The notes below the pieces were generated by a model, which saw only the letters and a list, made by a program, of their open reading frames with translations, was not told the origin of the DNA and ran no database searches. A DNA stretch of 64,000 bases from Bretschneidera sinensis (taxonomy: Eukaryota > Streptophyta > Magnoliopsida > Brassicales > Akaniaceae). Below, one piece after another: positions 22,047 through 34,500 of this stretch. Location of the stretch: contig CM043697.1 of NCBI GenBank assembly GCA_023935145.1, positions 47,716,001 to 47,780,000 on the forward strand, in the 5' to 3' direction. The translations under genes and the position numbers were made by a program. Each line of letters opens with the position of its first letter. Position 1 is the first letter of the stretch.

Positions 22047-22820
22047 ATGATGATAAAACTAAGGAGAGAAAAAACAGTTTTAAAAACTAAGTGTTAGTTT
22101 TTTTGAAAAATTTGGACAGAATTTCCTCAGTTTTTCTAATAAAAACCAATCGGTAAGCATTCAAATACAGTAATATCAATCCTAACCATGACAATACAAG
22201 ATATTTTACACTTGTTAACATGTTCAGAGCAATGCTCCCCCTAAATTTATGTTATCTTAGTTTATATAGATTTTTCTCTTTTTCTCCTCCGTTTTGACAA
22301 TAGCATAAAAATGGGTGTAAACATGAAAAATAAGCAATGTAATCACCATAGACATGAAGATAAGGCATAAACAAACTTGTGTGCAAAAACTAGGTATTAA
22401 TCAGAGTTGGGAAGACTTCTTCAGAAGAATTAGAAGTTTGCACATAAGCTTGAACAGTTAAAACATATAGATGAGCAAGAAGAGCTCAAACGAAGCAACC
22501 ATATAGCTAAAAGTAAAGCATATACATGAGTTAAAGGCTACATAAGTGAAAAGTAAGCATGTATATACAAAGTTCCATACATCATCGGGCTTAAAGAGGC
22601 TACCCATGAAAGTCTGATAGGTACAAGGAAAATGATTTATGAAAAAGTAAAAAAAAAAAAAATTCTTGCCATAATATCCATAGAGCAAAACAAAAAGAAA
22701 GTAAGTACAAGTACCAAGAAAAATAAATGACTCAGTGTGTATAGAAGTCAGAACTATCCCGAAGAAGATTTCGAATCTCTGCCAAAGAGTCTTTCGAGTG
22801 ATCTCAGAGTAACTCGAAAT
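22047..22820 (-). other. Non-coding 3' region of element G
   Basis: AT-rich stretch between the accessory ORF remnant and the polypurine tract. An open frame at 22458-22823 (minus) is compositionally odd (Phe/Tyr-rich) and is probably chance. I recognise no gene. Confidence 0.4.
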
Positions 22821-23760
22821 CATCCCTAAGGGTGCTGATGTCGTAATGCATATGCTCGATATCAGTCCGCACCATCTGGAATCTCTGGTTGACGGAAGAT
22901 ATCAAGCTCTGGGATCCTGACTGCATGAATAGTTGGAGGCTCACTATAGCCTATAATACATCATCATGACCAACCTAACCAGCACTAGAGCCGCCATGTC
23001 TAGCATGTTGTGGACTAGGTGCCCACTCGTTAGTATCCATGGCAGTAGGAGGATTTGCATCATCAGGTCCATCGTCATCCTTCTCATTGTTGTCATTATC
23101 ACCGATCCTGATGTTCTTCCCAGCCTTAGAATGGACCATGCCATCCCGTATCGTGCACATTATATTCTTTAATGAAAAGATATTGATAACATTTTTGGGG
23201 CCATATCTTGAGCTTCGGAGGCAAGTAACGGGGATGTTGAACTACTAGAGGATCATGGTGATGAACATCTCATATGGGAGGCACCCGGAGTCATGTGCTT
23301 CGCCACTGATCATATTGGTGAGCAAGAGTGGGTAAATATTGAAATAGTGTCCAGTTTTGAGACACTAAATCAATACTATGCCTATTTTAGATATATAACC
23401 CCAACTCCCGAATCTAGGATGGATGGTCCAACTCACAATGAGGTTGAAAATTTTTGAGTCAAGGGGTATGTTATTACACTGGTGAAATGTAGTGGCTCAA
23501 AAGACATAGTTAGGGTCGCCCCTAACTATCTAACATGCCTTCTCATGGTCAAAATTTTTTAGCCATCCATCTAGACTCCACTGGACCCCTCCCACGAGGA
23601 TTCTCAGCAGGTTGACCAAGAGGTCAGTGTTTACTTCAAATTCTATGCCCATGACACTAGTCTTAAATCTAAGAACTAGTGGACTGGGTTTGACCAGGTT
23701 AGCATAGAATTGATGAATAAGGCGGGGGCAGTATTTCTGGTGGATTTTGACAAGGGGGTT
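22821..23760 (-). pseudogene. Decayed plant-transposon accessory protein of element G
   Basis: Minus-strand fragments in several frames read GIEFEVNTDLLVNLL, RILVGGVQWSLDGW, IHPRFGSWGYISKIG, GHYFNIYPLLLTNMI, LPYEMFITMIL and, at the end, a heptad-like VNQRFQMVRTDIEHMHYD. The order resembles the 'putative plant transposon protein' domain (PF20167 type) found downstream of pol in some plant LTR elements. Many stops. Assigned from pattern memory only. Confidence 0.4.
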
Positions 23761-23860
23761 AGGTAAATCACCTCAAAAGCAGGAAAAATATCAAAAATCG
23801 CATGATAGATAGAATCAAAATCTACGAATCTGCCCTAATGAGGACATAGCTAACAATCGG

Positions 23861-24050
23861 GATGCGTATCTTATTCAAGTTTCAATTGGTCCAGTTATAA
23901 GGGCTCGAGCTAAAAGGTTCAAGGAAACTCTCAATGGGCTGATTAAACACATTTGGGCTAAGAACCATCTTTGGAGGCCCAAGGATGATGCTATATATGA
24001 TCCATAAGGATGGGTTTCCATGATTCAAGCTTTGGAATAATCTAGCGACT
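23861..24050 (+). pseudogene. C-terminal pol remnant of a Ty3/gypsy element
   Basis: Reads GPVIRARAKRFKETLNGLIK and HLWRPKDDAIYDP, then stop, GWVSMIQALE. This resembles the C-terminal tail after integrase in some plant gypsy (chromovirus-type) elements. Followed by an LTR of the tRNA-Met-primed type, so it may be the end of a copy that shared the LTR at 24192-24740 with element H. Confidence 0.45.
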
Positions 24051-24191
24051 CAAGATTGCGAATTAAAACTTAGTTTCCCAAAATTGGAGACTTACTCATT
24101 TTTTTTTTTTGGCTCATCAAGGAAAATGGCTGGCAGTAATTTTTCTTATTATCTTTTCTTAATTGTTTCCTTATTAATTTAATTATTGAAT

Positions 24192-24740
24192 TGTAAGGCT
24201 TATATGCCAATTTATGTACTTTCCTTTTTGGATTTTAGGTTAGCAGAATTTAGTTACCAGAATTGAATTTAGATTTGTTTCCTATTCCTTAGTTTCCTTT
24301 TCTAATTTTGGAAGCTTTTGGCTGCCCAATTTGTGATCTTCATATATTTAAATAGCTATTGGCTTTTTGGAATAGAATAATTCAGATTTGATTCATACTT
24401 TGTGAGAGAAAATTCTCTTTGGTTCTTTTAGAACTTCTGAACTTATCGGAGTTTCCGTGGCGTTCGTCTTCGACTTATCAATCAATCCTTCCATAATTGA
24501 TTGTGATGTCTTCATTATACCAAGGTTCTTGCTTCAATATAAGCAACGGGTCGCGGTCTCACATAAACTTGTTTCTAGATGATCTTGTAATCCTTCTTGA
24601 TCCATCAAGTTCTTAGTTATTGGCGTGGATCATATCACGTGGTCTCACAGAAATCTGTTTCTAGACAATCTTGTAATCCTTCTTGATCCATCAAGTTCTT
24701 AGTTCTTAGAATGGATCATATTAGTCGGTGTTAAAGTGCA
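24192..24740 (+). repeat. LTR of element H (approximate limits), with 86-bp tandem duplication
   Basis: Lies between the pol tail and a tRNA-Met PBS. A TATA-like ATATATTTAAATAGC occurs at about 24345. Two tandem 86-bp units start GGTCTCAC at 24555 and 24641. The left limit (TGTAAGGC at 24192) is a guess from TG start sequences in related LTRs. The right end is obscured by a family-1 LTR fragment. Confidence 0.4.
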
Positions 24741-24929
24741 TTATGGAAAAGAAGCATGCAATCACCATACTAATAAGAAATCTATTAATTAAATTAAAGA
24801 ATAAAACAAATCAATGATCCAAGGATGACACTTTAGAATTCTTAAGGTATAAAAGTGCAATAAAAACCTAGATCAACCCTAAAATGCTAACAATTAAGTA
24901 CTATTAAAGTGCATTTATGACTCTCATCA
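24741..24929 (-). repeat. Deleted family-1 LTR fragment, minus strand
   Basis: Matches the family-1 LTR in two pieces (sequence around 5655-5725 and 6475-6598), with about 750 bp between them missing. It ends exactly at the LTR terminus (GACTCTCATCA). It sits between H's LTR and its PBS; the PBS begins 3 nt later. Confidence 0.6.
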
Positions 24930-24931
24930 GT

Positions 24932-24944
24932 TGGTATCAGAGCC
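24932..24944 (+). other. Primer-binding site of element H, initiator tRNA-Met type
   Basis: TGGTATCAGAGCC, the common tRNA-Met-i primer site of plant gypsy and copia elements. Confidence 0.75.
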
Positions 24945-25406
24945 TTCTAGTTGCAGGTTTACTTATCTTTTGTTTTGTTTTATTAAGAAAAAAAAAGATG
25001 GAAATTCAAAAAAAAAGAACGAATTTCTGGTTTAGAAAAAAAAGTGTGAAAAAAAACGTGGAAAAAAAGTGTGTGATATATAGATTCAATCCTTTTAATT
25101 CTTGTTTCAATTTCTCATTTTTGTTTTCCTTGTATTCTAGCCTTTAAATCTGAATTTCTTGGTGAGTTGTTGGTGAATTATTACTGAAAACTTTGATACT
25201 TGTCTTGTTAGTTTGATAAGAACCTATAGAGGATTATTACGAGTGGAAAAAGGCAAGAGTGGTGAGCACATAAGAGGGTAAAAGCCAATCTGATTTTTGT
25301 GTAAAAACACAAGTGAAATTAAGTGACTTATTCTTTGAGTGAGACACGTGACGGAGTGTGTGAGATCATTCTGTTCTTTTTTTCTAACTTTGTTTTTGCA
25401 GAAAAC

Positions 25407-27780
25407 ATGTCAGACAACAAGAACAAAAATAATTCCGGAGATAAGTTGGGAGAGGTTGATCCGAAGTTGCTCATGAAGGCTTTAATGGGTGAGATGAAGA
25501 GAGTATTGAGTACAAAGATGGAGCAAGTTCATCACTGGATAGATCAAGTAGAAAATGCACATGTGGGGCAGCAACAAAACGCTCGCAATGTGCATAGGAG
25601 GGAGAGAGTTCAACCTAGGGGATAGAGAGTTGAAGATGAAGAGTATTATGGGAATAGATTTGATGAAGAAGATGATTGGAAATTAGTTATTGGCCATAGG
25701 AGATTTGGTGGTCGAGGCAAAGAAGCTAGGAATCGGGAAGATAATAACTTGGGTAGTATTCAGATTAAGATTCCACCGTTTTAAGGCAAAAACGATCCTG
25801 AAGCTTACCTTGAGTGGGAGAAGAAGATAGAATTAGTATTTGATTGTCATAATTATTCTAAGCCTAAAAAGGTTAAACTTGGAGCCATTGAATTTTTTGA
25901 CTATGCAATTGTTTGGTGGGATCAACTAATGTTAAACAAGAGGAGAAATAGAGAGCGTCCAATAGAGACTTGGGAGGAGATGAAAACCGTGATGAGGAAA
26001 CAATTTGTTCCAAGCCATTACTACCATGAGTTGTACCAAAAATTGCAAAGTCTTACACAAGGTAGTCGGAGTGCGGAGGATGATTATAAAGAGATGGAAG
26101 TAGCTATGATCTAAGCAAATGTAGAGAAGGACCGAGAGGCTATTATGGCTAGGTTCGTGGTTGGTTTGAACCTGAAAATTGCTAATTCGGTGGAGTTGCA
26201 TCATTATGTGGAGTTGGAAGATATGGTGCACATGGCTATCAAAATTGAGAACCAACTCAAGAGGAGGGGCAACAATACATGGCAAAACCTTAACTCAGGT
26301 TCATCTTAGAGGCTGAATTTTGTGAAGAAAGAGGAGAAACAAGCCACAGTCAAGCCCAAAATCAAGCAAAAGCAAGAAAGTACTAGCCATGGAAATCAAG
26401 GTAAAACTGATTCTTCCACCACTAGAAATCGTGATATTAAGTGTTTTAAATACCAAGGCAGGGGTCACATAGCAAGCCAATGTCCGAACAAAAAAGTTTT
26501 GGTATTGCGAGATACTGGTGAAATTGAAACCGAGGGCGAAGAAAATACCGAATCTATGCCACCAGTGGAGGATGCGGGTGATGAGGAATAAGCTGCCCAA
26601 GGAGAATTGTTGGTTGCAAGGAGAGCTCTAAGTGTGCAAATCAAAGAAGATGATGAAGTGCAGCGAGAAAACATCTTTTATACTAGATGCCACACGCAAA
26701 ACAAGGTATGTAGTGTGATTATTGATGGAGGTAGTTGTATTAACGTTGCTAGCACTACAATGGTTGAGAAATTAGGGCTGCCAACAATTAAACATCCTCG
26801 GCTTACAAGTTGCAATGGCTCAATGATAGTGGTGAAGTGAGGGTGAACAAATAGGTGTTAGTTTCCTTCCGGATTGGAAAATATGAAGATGAAGTTTTGT
26901 GTGATGTAGTTCCGATGGAAGCTGGACACTTGTTACTAGGCCGACCATGGCAATTCGATCAACGTGTTAAGTATGATGGCTTCACCAACAAATATTCATT
27001 TGTAAGCAATCAAAGAACAATCACTCTAGTTCCTTTGACACCAAAGCAGGTTTATAAAGATCAAGTGAGGTCACAAAAGGAGAGTGAGAAAATGAAAGAG
27101 AATGAGAAAAAGAGAACGAATGAAAATTAGAAAGAGAAAATGAGAGAGGCTGGGAAAATTGAGAGAGAAAATAAGAGAGCTGATTCGGTCATTGAGAGAA
27201 AAACAAATTTCTATGCAAGAGCAATGTTTTTAAATCAGTCAATGATTGTACTTTTGTACCAAGGCGTTAAACGCTAACCAATTTGACTCATCTTTGAGTA
27301 GTTATATTGTTTCTCTTTTGCAAGAGTTTGATTATATCTTTCCCAAGGAGATTCAACATGGCTTACCTCCTATTCGAGGAATTGAACATCAAATTGATTT
27401 TATGCCCGATGCTACAATTCCAAACCGACCAGCCTATCGAAGCAATCCCGAGGAGACAAAGGAGCTACAAAGGCAAGTTAGTGAATTGATGGAAGCGGGG
27501 TGCATAAGAGAAAGCATGAGTCCGTGCGCTGTTCCGGTGATTTTGGTTCCTAAAGAGGATGGGACGTGGAGGATGTGCATTGATTGCCAAGCAGTCAACA
27601 ATATAACGGTAAAGTATCGACATCCTATTCCTCGCTTAGATGATATGCTAGATTAATTGCATGGTGCATGTGTATTTTCTAAGATTGATTTAAAAAGTGG
27701 ATATCATCAAATAAGAATGAAAGAGGGTGATGAATGGAAAACAGTTTTTAAAACAAAATATGGTTTATATGAGTGGTTAG
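25407..27780 (+). pseudogene. Element H: broken gag-protease-RT polyprotein (Ty3/gypsy)
   Basis: Starts MSDNKNKN (25407). The retrotransposon gag core reads DPEAYLEWEKKIELVFDCHNY and continues to QSLTQGSRSAEDDYKEME. The zinc knuckle CFKYQGRGHIASQC at 26441-26482 has Tyr in place of its second Cys. The aspartic protease has VIIDGGSCINVA (about 26715) and GHLLLGRPWQFDQRV (about 26930). A Lys/Glu-rich linker follows. RT reads PKEIQHGLPPIRGIEHQIDF, then VPKEDGTWRMCIDC and [20 protein letters not shown]. Stops at 25623, 25782, 26112, 26307, 26589, 26838 and 27651 (positions approximate). RT ends at 27780, before the active-site DD, where K's LTR begins. The sequence just upstream (TTTTTGCAG, 25392-25400) looks like a 3' splice site. 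Confidence 0.75.
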
Positions 27781-28205
27781 TGATAGGTGCTTAAATATTC
27801 ATATTTAAGCCTCTTTATTTACATTTGTTAAGTCCTTAGTTATGTTAATTTAGTCTATTTTATTTCATTTCTGTGTTTCACATGTTTTTATAGGGTCTTG
27901 GAGAAAAAGAAACATTTTTGGCACCCAAAGGAAGAAATCTGGAAAACCTGGAGCAGCTGCTGGCTAAGGTGCGATCAAGCGCACTATTGGGTACAATCGA
28001 GTGCATAAAAGGATCGAGTGCAGCCTTGCGATCGAGCACACAATGAATGCGATCGAGCGCACATGTACGAGTGTGAACAGTAAAACGGTAAAACTAGTTT
28101 TGGAAATAGAAGAGGTTTTGCGTTTTAGGAAGTTTAGGGTTTCCAGAGTCTTCTAGGGTTATTCAAACCCTATAAATACACATGTAAACACACACAAAAG
28201 ATATC
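27781..28205 (+). repeat. Family-2 LTR of element K, first part
   Basis: Starts TGATAGGTGCTTAAATATTC. CpG-rich motif copies lie at 27968-28075 and TATAAATA at 28171. The LTR is cut by L at 28206; the last five bases, ATATC, are the left copy of L's target duplication (right copy ACATC at 59084-59088, one mismatch). The LTR resumes at 59084. Confidence 0.8.
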
Positions 28206-29050
28206 TGATGAGAGTCATATAATGCACTTTAACAGTACTTAATTGTTAGCATTTTAGGGTTAATCTACATTTTAATTGTAGTTTTATACGTTAACAACTC
28301 TAAAGTATCATTCTTGGATCATTGATCTATTTCGGTGCATTTTCAGGTACTTTAAGCTCAAAAGAGGAGGAAAAGTTATCATTGCTTGAAGCACAAAGAC
28401 TCGAGGCATACTGGAGTGAAGGAATGCTTCTGGAAGGACAAGATGGAGGGATTAAAGGAGCAACAGCTGCTGCCTGCACTAGAAAGGTGTTTCACTAAAT
28501 TGCCAGAATTGCCCGTACAGATCAATCATCTTTGCAAATTAAACTGTATTGATACAAGAAGAACCAGGAGATGAGCCATATATGTTTAGAAATATCCGGA
28601 AGTCTATTTTCTGGAGAATTTTACGGTTTTTAAAAGTTATTTTTCTAGAGAAAGTTATGGCAGTTTTAGTAGACAAAGGTCAGGCGGTGCGGGCTGTGCA
28701 GGATTTCAGCGTGAATGGCATGTGAAGGCTTAAATCCCATATCCCACATCGGTTAGAAACACATTTGTATATCTCCAATCCCATATCGGATTGGAAACAC
28801 ATTACACTCATGGTATTTGCCTATATAAGACCCACTCCACTTCAGCTTTGAGAACCATCGGATCATCTGGGATCATCTGAGATCATCAGAAAGTGAATCC
28901 AGAGGGCTTTTAGGAGCAATCCAAAGGGTCTTTAGGAGGAAAATTAGAGGCTGGAGATGATCATTGGGAGGCTCGAGGCAGCTCGAGGAAGCATGAGCCC
29001 CATGGCCAACTAGTCTCCAAGCAAGGCAAATGGATGAATCCCTAGGTGTA
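28206..29050 (+). repeat. Family-1 LTR, first 845 bp (5' end of L)
   Basis: Collinear with the start of the LTRs at 48553, 50280, 51999 and 53722. TATATAAG promoter-like box at about 28822. An open frame of 62 codons (28386-28574, starting near KHKDSRHTGVKECF) recurs in other copies. Cut by M after CCCTAGGTGTA. Confidence 0.8.
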
Positions 29051-31471
29051 TGTAATATCCGTATTTTAAAAAGTTTGGTAAGTGTATATTTTTATCAATA
29101 TGACAAAGAGTTAAATCCTTGAATGGCTGAATGAAGATTTCTGGAGACCAAGGTTGAAAAGTAAAAAAAAAAAAAAAGTCAACTTGGAACAGTAACTCGG
29201 GGCAGCATACCTACTGCCACCGAGAGAACAATTCCAAGTGGGATAGTTTATATATTGGTTTTTGTTGTTTAATGGGAAGTGGAGAACAAAACATAATGAT
29301 GATATTTTTATCATTATGTTTGTTTTTTTTTTTTTATTAAATTGGTATCTTATGAAGACTTGAGGAAGAGGGAGGGGGGGCTGCTGATTTTCAGCCGAGC
29401 TCCCCTATAAATATGGAATATGGGTTCGTGTAATTACACGAAGAAATTTTCCTATAGTTTCAAATATTTCATCTGTGTTCTTAAAACACTTGGAAGTTTA
29501 AAGAAAGGTGAAAGGAACAAAATTTTGAGGGTATTTTCAAAAATATTTCGGGAAGCTATCAAAATAACAGAAGGTAATAAGGTAATGTTATTTTATCATT
29601 TATGAAAGTTTCAGGAGATTAAAATAGAAAATTTTTCAAACTGTGTAGTTTATGGAGAAAAGAAGAAATAATAAGAAATTTAAATTCCAATATTATGTCA
29701 GGTGTTGGTAGCCAACAATCGGGAGAAAATTCGAGGAAGATCGGGAAAGGCAAAGAGGTGGCCCACGAGTAGCTTTAAAGTGCTACGTGGTGAGTTGGAT
29801 TTACTCTTAGTAGTCTAAATAAAAATCAATTATTTGGTGATATTATTAAAATTAATTATTAAAGTATGCTAGGGTGATAGATGAAAAATTGATTTATGGG
29901 TATGATAGGAAATTTGGCCAGGTAGAAATATTTTTCGGTGAGAAATGATATTTTTGAAAATCATAAGTTTATTTGAGGATAAAAGCAATAAATAAATTAT
30001 TGATGAGATATATAGATGTTTTAATACGAATTATGACGAGATGAATTTTAGTGGATCTTGTTAAATTTTTATGGATGATTTAAGATGAATTTTAGTGGAT
30101 CTTGAAAAATTCTGATGGACAAGTTGAGATGAAATTTAGTGGATCTGGACAGACTTTAATGAATTATTTGATGTGATTTGGGAAGAAAAGAATCTTGTGG
30201 AATTTTTATAATTTGATAAAAAATCTGGATGATTGGATGTAAGAAATTTTAAAGAAACTTTGTTAGATAAAATTTGTGGATAATTAGGATAGTCAAATTA
30301 AGTGGTTGAAATCTTTATATTGTTTTTATATTTTCTGTTTATATTACTGTTTCATATCATTGTTCATGCACATATGCATTAAATAATATAACCGAAAGAA
30401 CCGGGAAGGCAGCCGGTCTAATGAAATAACCGTGACAGCCGGTATATGCGGGGATGAAAAATAAAAACCATGACAGCCGGTATATACTGGGATGAAAAGT
30501 GAAAACTGTGACAGCTGGTATATGCTGGAATTAACCGGGAAGGCAGCCGGTCTGATGAGAATAAAAGAACCGGGAGGGCAGCCGGTCTAAGATAATAATA
30601 ACCTGTCGACAGGTGGGAAGACGTTCCCATCATAATCATTCATGCATCTGCATCTGTTTTAATTATCATTGCATTATTTGAAATGCTGAGATGTGGTATA
30701 TTAATTGTGAATTAAATTATAGATGGCTGGGTCTCATAAAAATAGACAGTTATAATGATGAGATGAGTGAGATGCTGAGTTATGGTATATTAATTGTGAA
30801 TTAAATTATAGATGGTTGGGTCTCATAAAAAGAGACAGCTATAATGATGAGATTTTCGAGATGCTGAGATGTGATACTTTTTTGTGAATTTAATTATAGA
30901 AGGTTGAGTTTCATATAAAAAGACAGTGATAAGACTTATCTAAATGATGGACTTTTTGATATGAACCTCATTATAAGGTAATTAGGAAATAATTGATAGT
31001 CTTAAGGTGAACCAATGATTGAGAAGAAGAGATTGATAGTAGAAAGTTGTCATCAGGTTATGCGAAAAATAAATTTTAATATTAAAGGATTATTGATAGA
31101 ATTTGGAATACTTTCAGTAAATTTAATTCGCTGAGCTTGTGAAGCTCACTTCTCACTGTTCAATAATTTCATGTAGCAGTCAAGATAAATAGTCTGGTGG
31201 GTTGAGAATCAGACGAGATCTTTTTCTATAAGCCAAGTACGTGTCAATATCCTAAGACAATCGAGTTAAAGACTTGTAAAAATTTTATTGTAAATATTCA
31301 TACATTTATGTATTTTATGTTTAAGTGAATATCAGATTTGTTTACCTCTCCTGTTAAAGGAAAAAAAAATCTGATAGTATTATATTTATTGTTGCATATA
31401 TGTGTCGTGCTTGGATTTTCAAAATGTGATGACACCGTCCAGGGGTGGCCAACCTGAGATGGGTTATTACA
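29051..31471 (+). repeat. 5' LTR of chromovirus M, 2421 bp
   Basis: Starts TGTAATATCC and ends GGGTTATTACA; TGTAATA/TATTACA are perfect inverted ends. TATAAATAT at 29406-29414 is a likely TATA box. At 30390-30600 the motif CAGCCGGTATATGC or close variants recurs at least six times. At 30683-30940 there are three tandem 89-bp units starting ATGCTGAG (30683, 30772, 30861). An AT-rich region of otherwise ordinary LTR sequence. Confidence 0.8.
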
Positions 31472-31475
31472 ATTT

Positions 31476-31486
31476 TGGTATCAGAG
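31476..31486 (+). other. Primer-binding site of M, initiator tRNA-Met type
   Basis: TGGTATCAGAG, 4 nt after the LTR end; standard for Tekay/Del chromoviruses. Confidence 0.8.
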
Positions 31487-31559
31487 TATTAGGTTTTAAG
31501 ATTCTGTAGACTGCATGAGAACCTAAAAAGTGGAAGATCTAAATAAATAATATTCTTAA

Positions 31560-34500
31560 ATGCAGAGTCTGAGGATGACACGTGGTCGTGCGAGAACTAG
31601 AGGCAGAGTTCAAAATTAGAGGGGACGTGGTAGACCCCCAATTTTTAGGAGGACTGAAGTAGAGGAAGAAGTCGAGTCCGTGGTTCCCGCAAGGGGACAT
31701 GGTGATAGTGCAGCTGGTACCAGTAGAGCTGGGGAAGTATCTAAAAGTAGAAATGATGAATTGCAAGATGCTCTTAACCGTGCTTTAGAGAGAATTAATG
31801 CAGTCGAAGAACGGGCTGCTAATTTGCAAAGAATATTAGAGGAAAGGAATGGAAGAGAACCAGAGGTAGTGAGGCAAGAGGTTCCTGATGGAGGGGTATT
31901 TGTAAATGAAATGCAAGGGGATTGTTTTGTGAGGTTTCTTACGTTTAAACCTCAGTCATTTAAAGGATCTGTAAATCCGGTGGAAGCTGAACAGTGGATT
32001 GAGCATGTGGAGAAATATTTTGAGGTCTTACCGGTGTCCGATAAACAGAAGGTTGCATTTGCTTCGTTTATGCTGGAGGGTGAGGCTTCTCAATGGTGGA
32101 AGGATATTTTGCCCAAAATGAGTAGACGAATAGATCAACCTTTGACTTGGAATAAATTTAAGGATGAATTCTTTGCAAAGTATTTTCCAGATTCTTTTCG
32201 GGCACAACAAGAAAGAGAATTTATCCATCTAAAACAGAGAAATTTATCGGTGGTTGAATATGATAGTAAATTTGTAGCCCTGTCAAGATTTATACCCGAG
32301 TTCGTGAATACGGAGGAAAGAAAATGCAAGAGATTTTTAGACGGATTACACTATGAAATTCGTTTTAAATTCTCTTACATGGGCATAGGAAATTATGCTG
32401 TACTGGTAGATAAAGCATTGCAGATTGAGAGAGATTTAATAGAGTTTAAAGGTAGGAGGGATTGGTTGAAGAGAACTAGATTTGAGGGATCTAGAGGTGG
32501 TAGCAGTATGGCTGTACAGGGTGGGAGACCACCCCAGAGGGGGCGTTCTTTGTCACAAGGAACGGTAGGGCAGACTCAGAGGCAAGCAAGATCTGTTACT
32601 TCAGTAGCTCAGAGTAATACCAGTGGGACCCCTCGATTTGGGAGACAGGCTATGGGGATTGGGAGTTATGGTAGAGGAATGAATATGCCACAAAGGGGTA
32701 GTGGAAATCTGATTTATGATCGGGAGTCAAGGGTTTTCTTTAAATGTAATCAGATGGGGCATTTATCTCGGAACTGCTCTACACAGATATGCTTTGTATG
32801 TGGTGAGGGAGGACATGTTGCTGCAGATTGTCCAGCGGGGAAGTCAGTTGAAGCAAGCATTGGAAGTGTCGGGAGAAGACCGATGGAGAGAGGCAGCGGA
32901 TCAGGAAGTGTTCGGGACAGAGGTCGAGGATCTGTAGCAGAGCGAGGACGTGGCAGTCAGATTTATTCTAGAGATGGCAGAGTCTATGCATTGACCTAGC
33001 AGGATGCACAAGCCACTCCTTATGTTGTTATGGGTATGATATCTATCCTTGGTAGGGCTGCTAGATTATTGATTGATCCTGGTGCAACCCATTCTTTTGC
33101 ATCTAGTAGTTATATGAAATCTATTGATGTCAGTGCTAGTCCTTTGATGCATGCCATTATTGTTGAGGTTCCTACTGGAGATAGGGTTATTATCAGAACA
33201 ATTTATCAAAGTTGCGTGATTAATATTGCTGACCGAGAATTTGAGGTTGATTTATTGCCTTTAGATATGACAGATTTTGATGTGATTATAGGGATGAATT
33301 GGCTATCTGCATGTCATGCATGGGTAGATTGTTTTAAGAAAAATGTGGTGTTCAGGATACCCGGGCAGGAGGAGTTTAATTTTCAGGGAGAACGTAAAAT
33401 ACTTGTTAATTGTCTGATTTCTGTCTTAACTGCTAGTAAATGGTTGAGGAAGGGTTGTGAGGGGTATTTAGCATATGTGGTGGATTCTAGCAAAGAGGGT
33501 AGACAATTAGAAGAAATCTCTGTGGTAAAAGATTTTTCTGATGTATTCCCTGAGGAGTTGTCTGGATTGCCTTCCAATAGGAAGATCGAATTTTCTATTG
33601 AAGTGATTCCAGGATCAGCACCCATATCCATAGCACCCTATAGAATGGCACCAGCTGAATTGAGAGAGTTGAAAGTTCAGCTTCAGGAGTTGCTAGATAA
33701 ACAGTTTATCTAACCTAGTACATCACCCTGGGGAGCCCCTGTGTTATTTGTCAAGAAGAAGGATGGGATATTGAGGTTGTGTATTGATTATAGACAATTA
33801 AATAAGATCTCAATCAAAAATAGATATCCTTTACCCAGGATAGATGGCCTATTCGAACAATTACAGGGAGCTAGAGTGTTCTCTAAGATAGACCTAAGGT
33901 CGGGATATCATCAATTGAGGATAAAAGAAGGGGACGTGCCTAAAACTGCTTTTAGGACACGCTATGGTCATTTTGAGTTCTTGGTGATGCCTTTTGGGTT
34001 GACCAATGCTCCTGCGGCATTTATGGATCTTATGAACTGGGTGTTTAAACAATTCTTGGATAGATTTGTAATTGTGTTTATTGATGATATTTTAGTATAT
34101 TCTAATAATGAAGAGAAGCATATGCGACATTTGGAGATAGTGTTGGAGATTCTGAGGAAGGAGAAATTATATGCGAAATTCTCTAAATGTGAGTTTTGGT
34201 TGAATGAAATATCCTTCTTGGGGCATGTTGTGTCGGGAGAGGGAATAGCAGTTGACCCACAAAAAGTAGAAGCAATGTTGACTTGGGAGAGACCCACGAA
34301 TGTAACTGAAATTAGAAGCTTTTTGGGATTGGCTGGTTATTATAGTAGATTTATTCAAAATTTTTCTATGATTGCTAGACCTTTGACTAAATTGACCAGG
34401 AAAGATGAAAAGTTTAAGTGGTCAGAGGAGTGTGAGAGAAGTTTTCAACTGTTGAAAGAAAAACTGACTACTGCCCCAATATTAGTGCTTCAATCTAGTG

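Noticed and set aside
22458..22823. 121-residue hydrophobic open frame (minus) as a membrane protein
   Set aside because: Phe/Tyr-rich translation of AT-rich 3' non-coding DNA of a copia element, with no initiation context or relative that I recognise.
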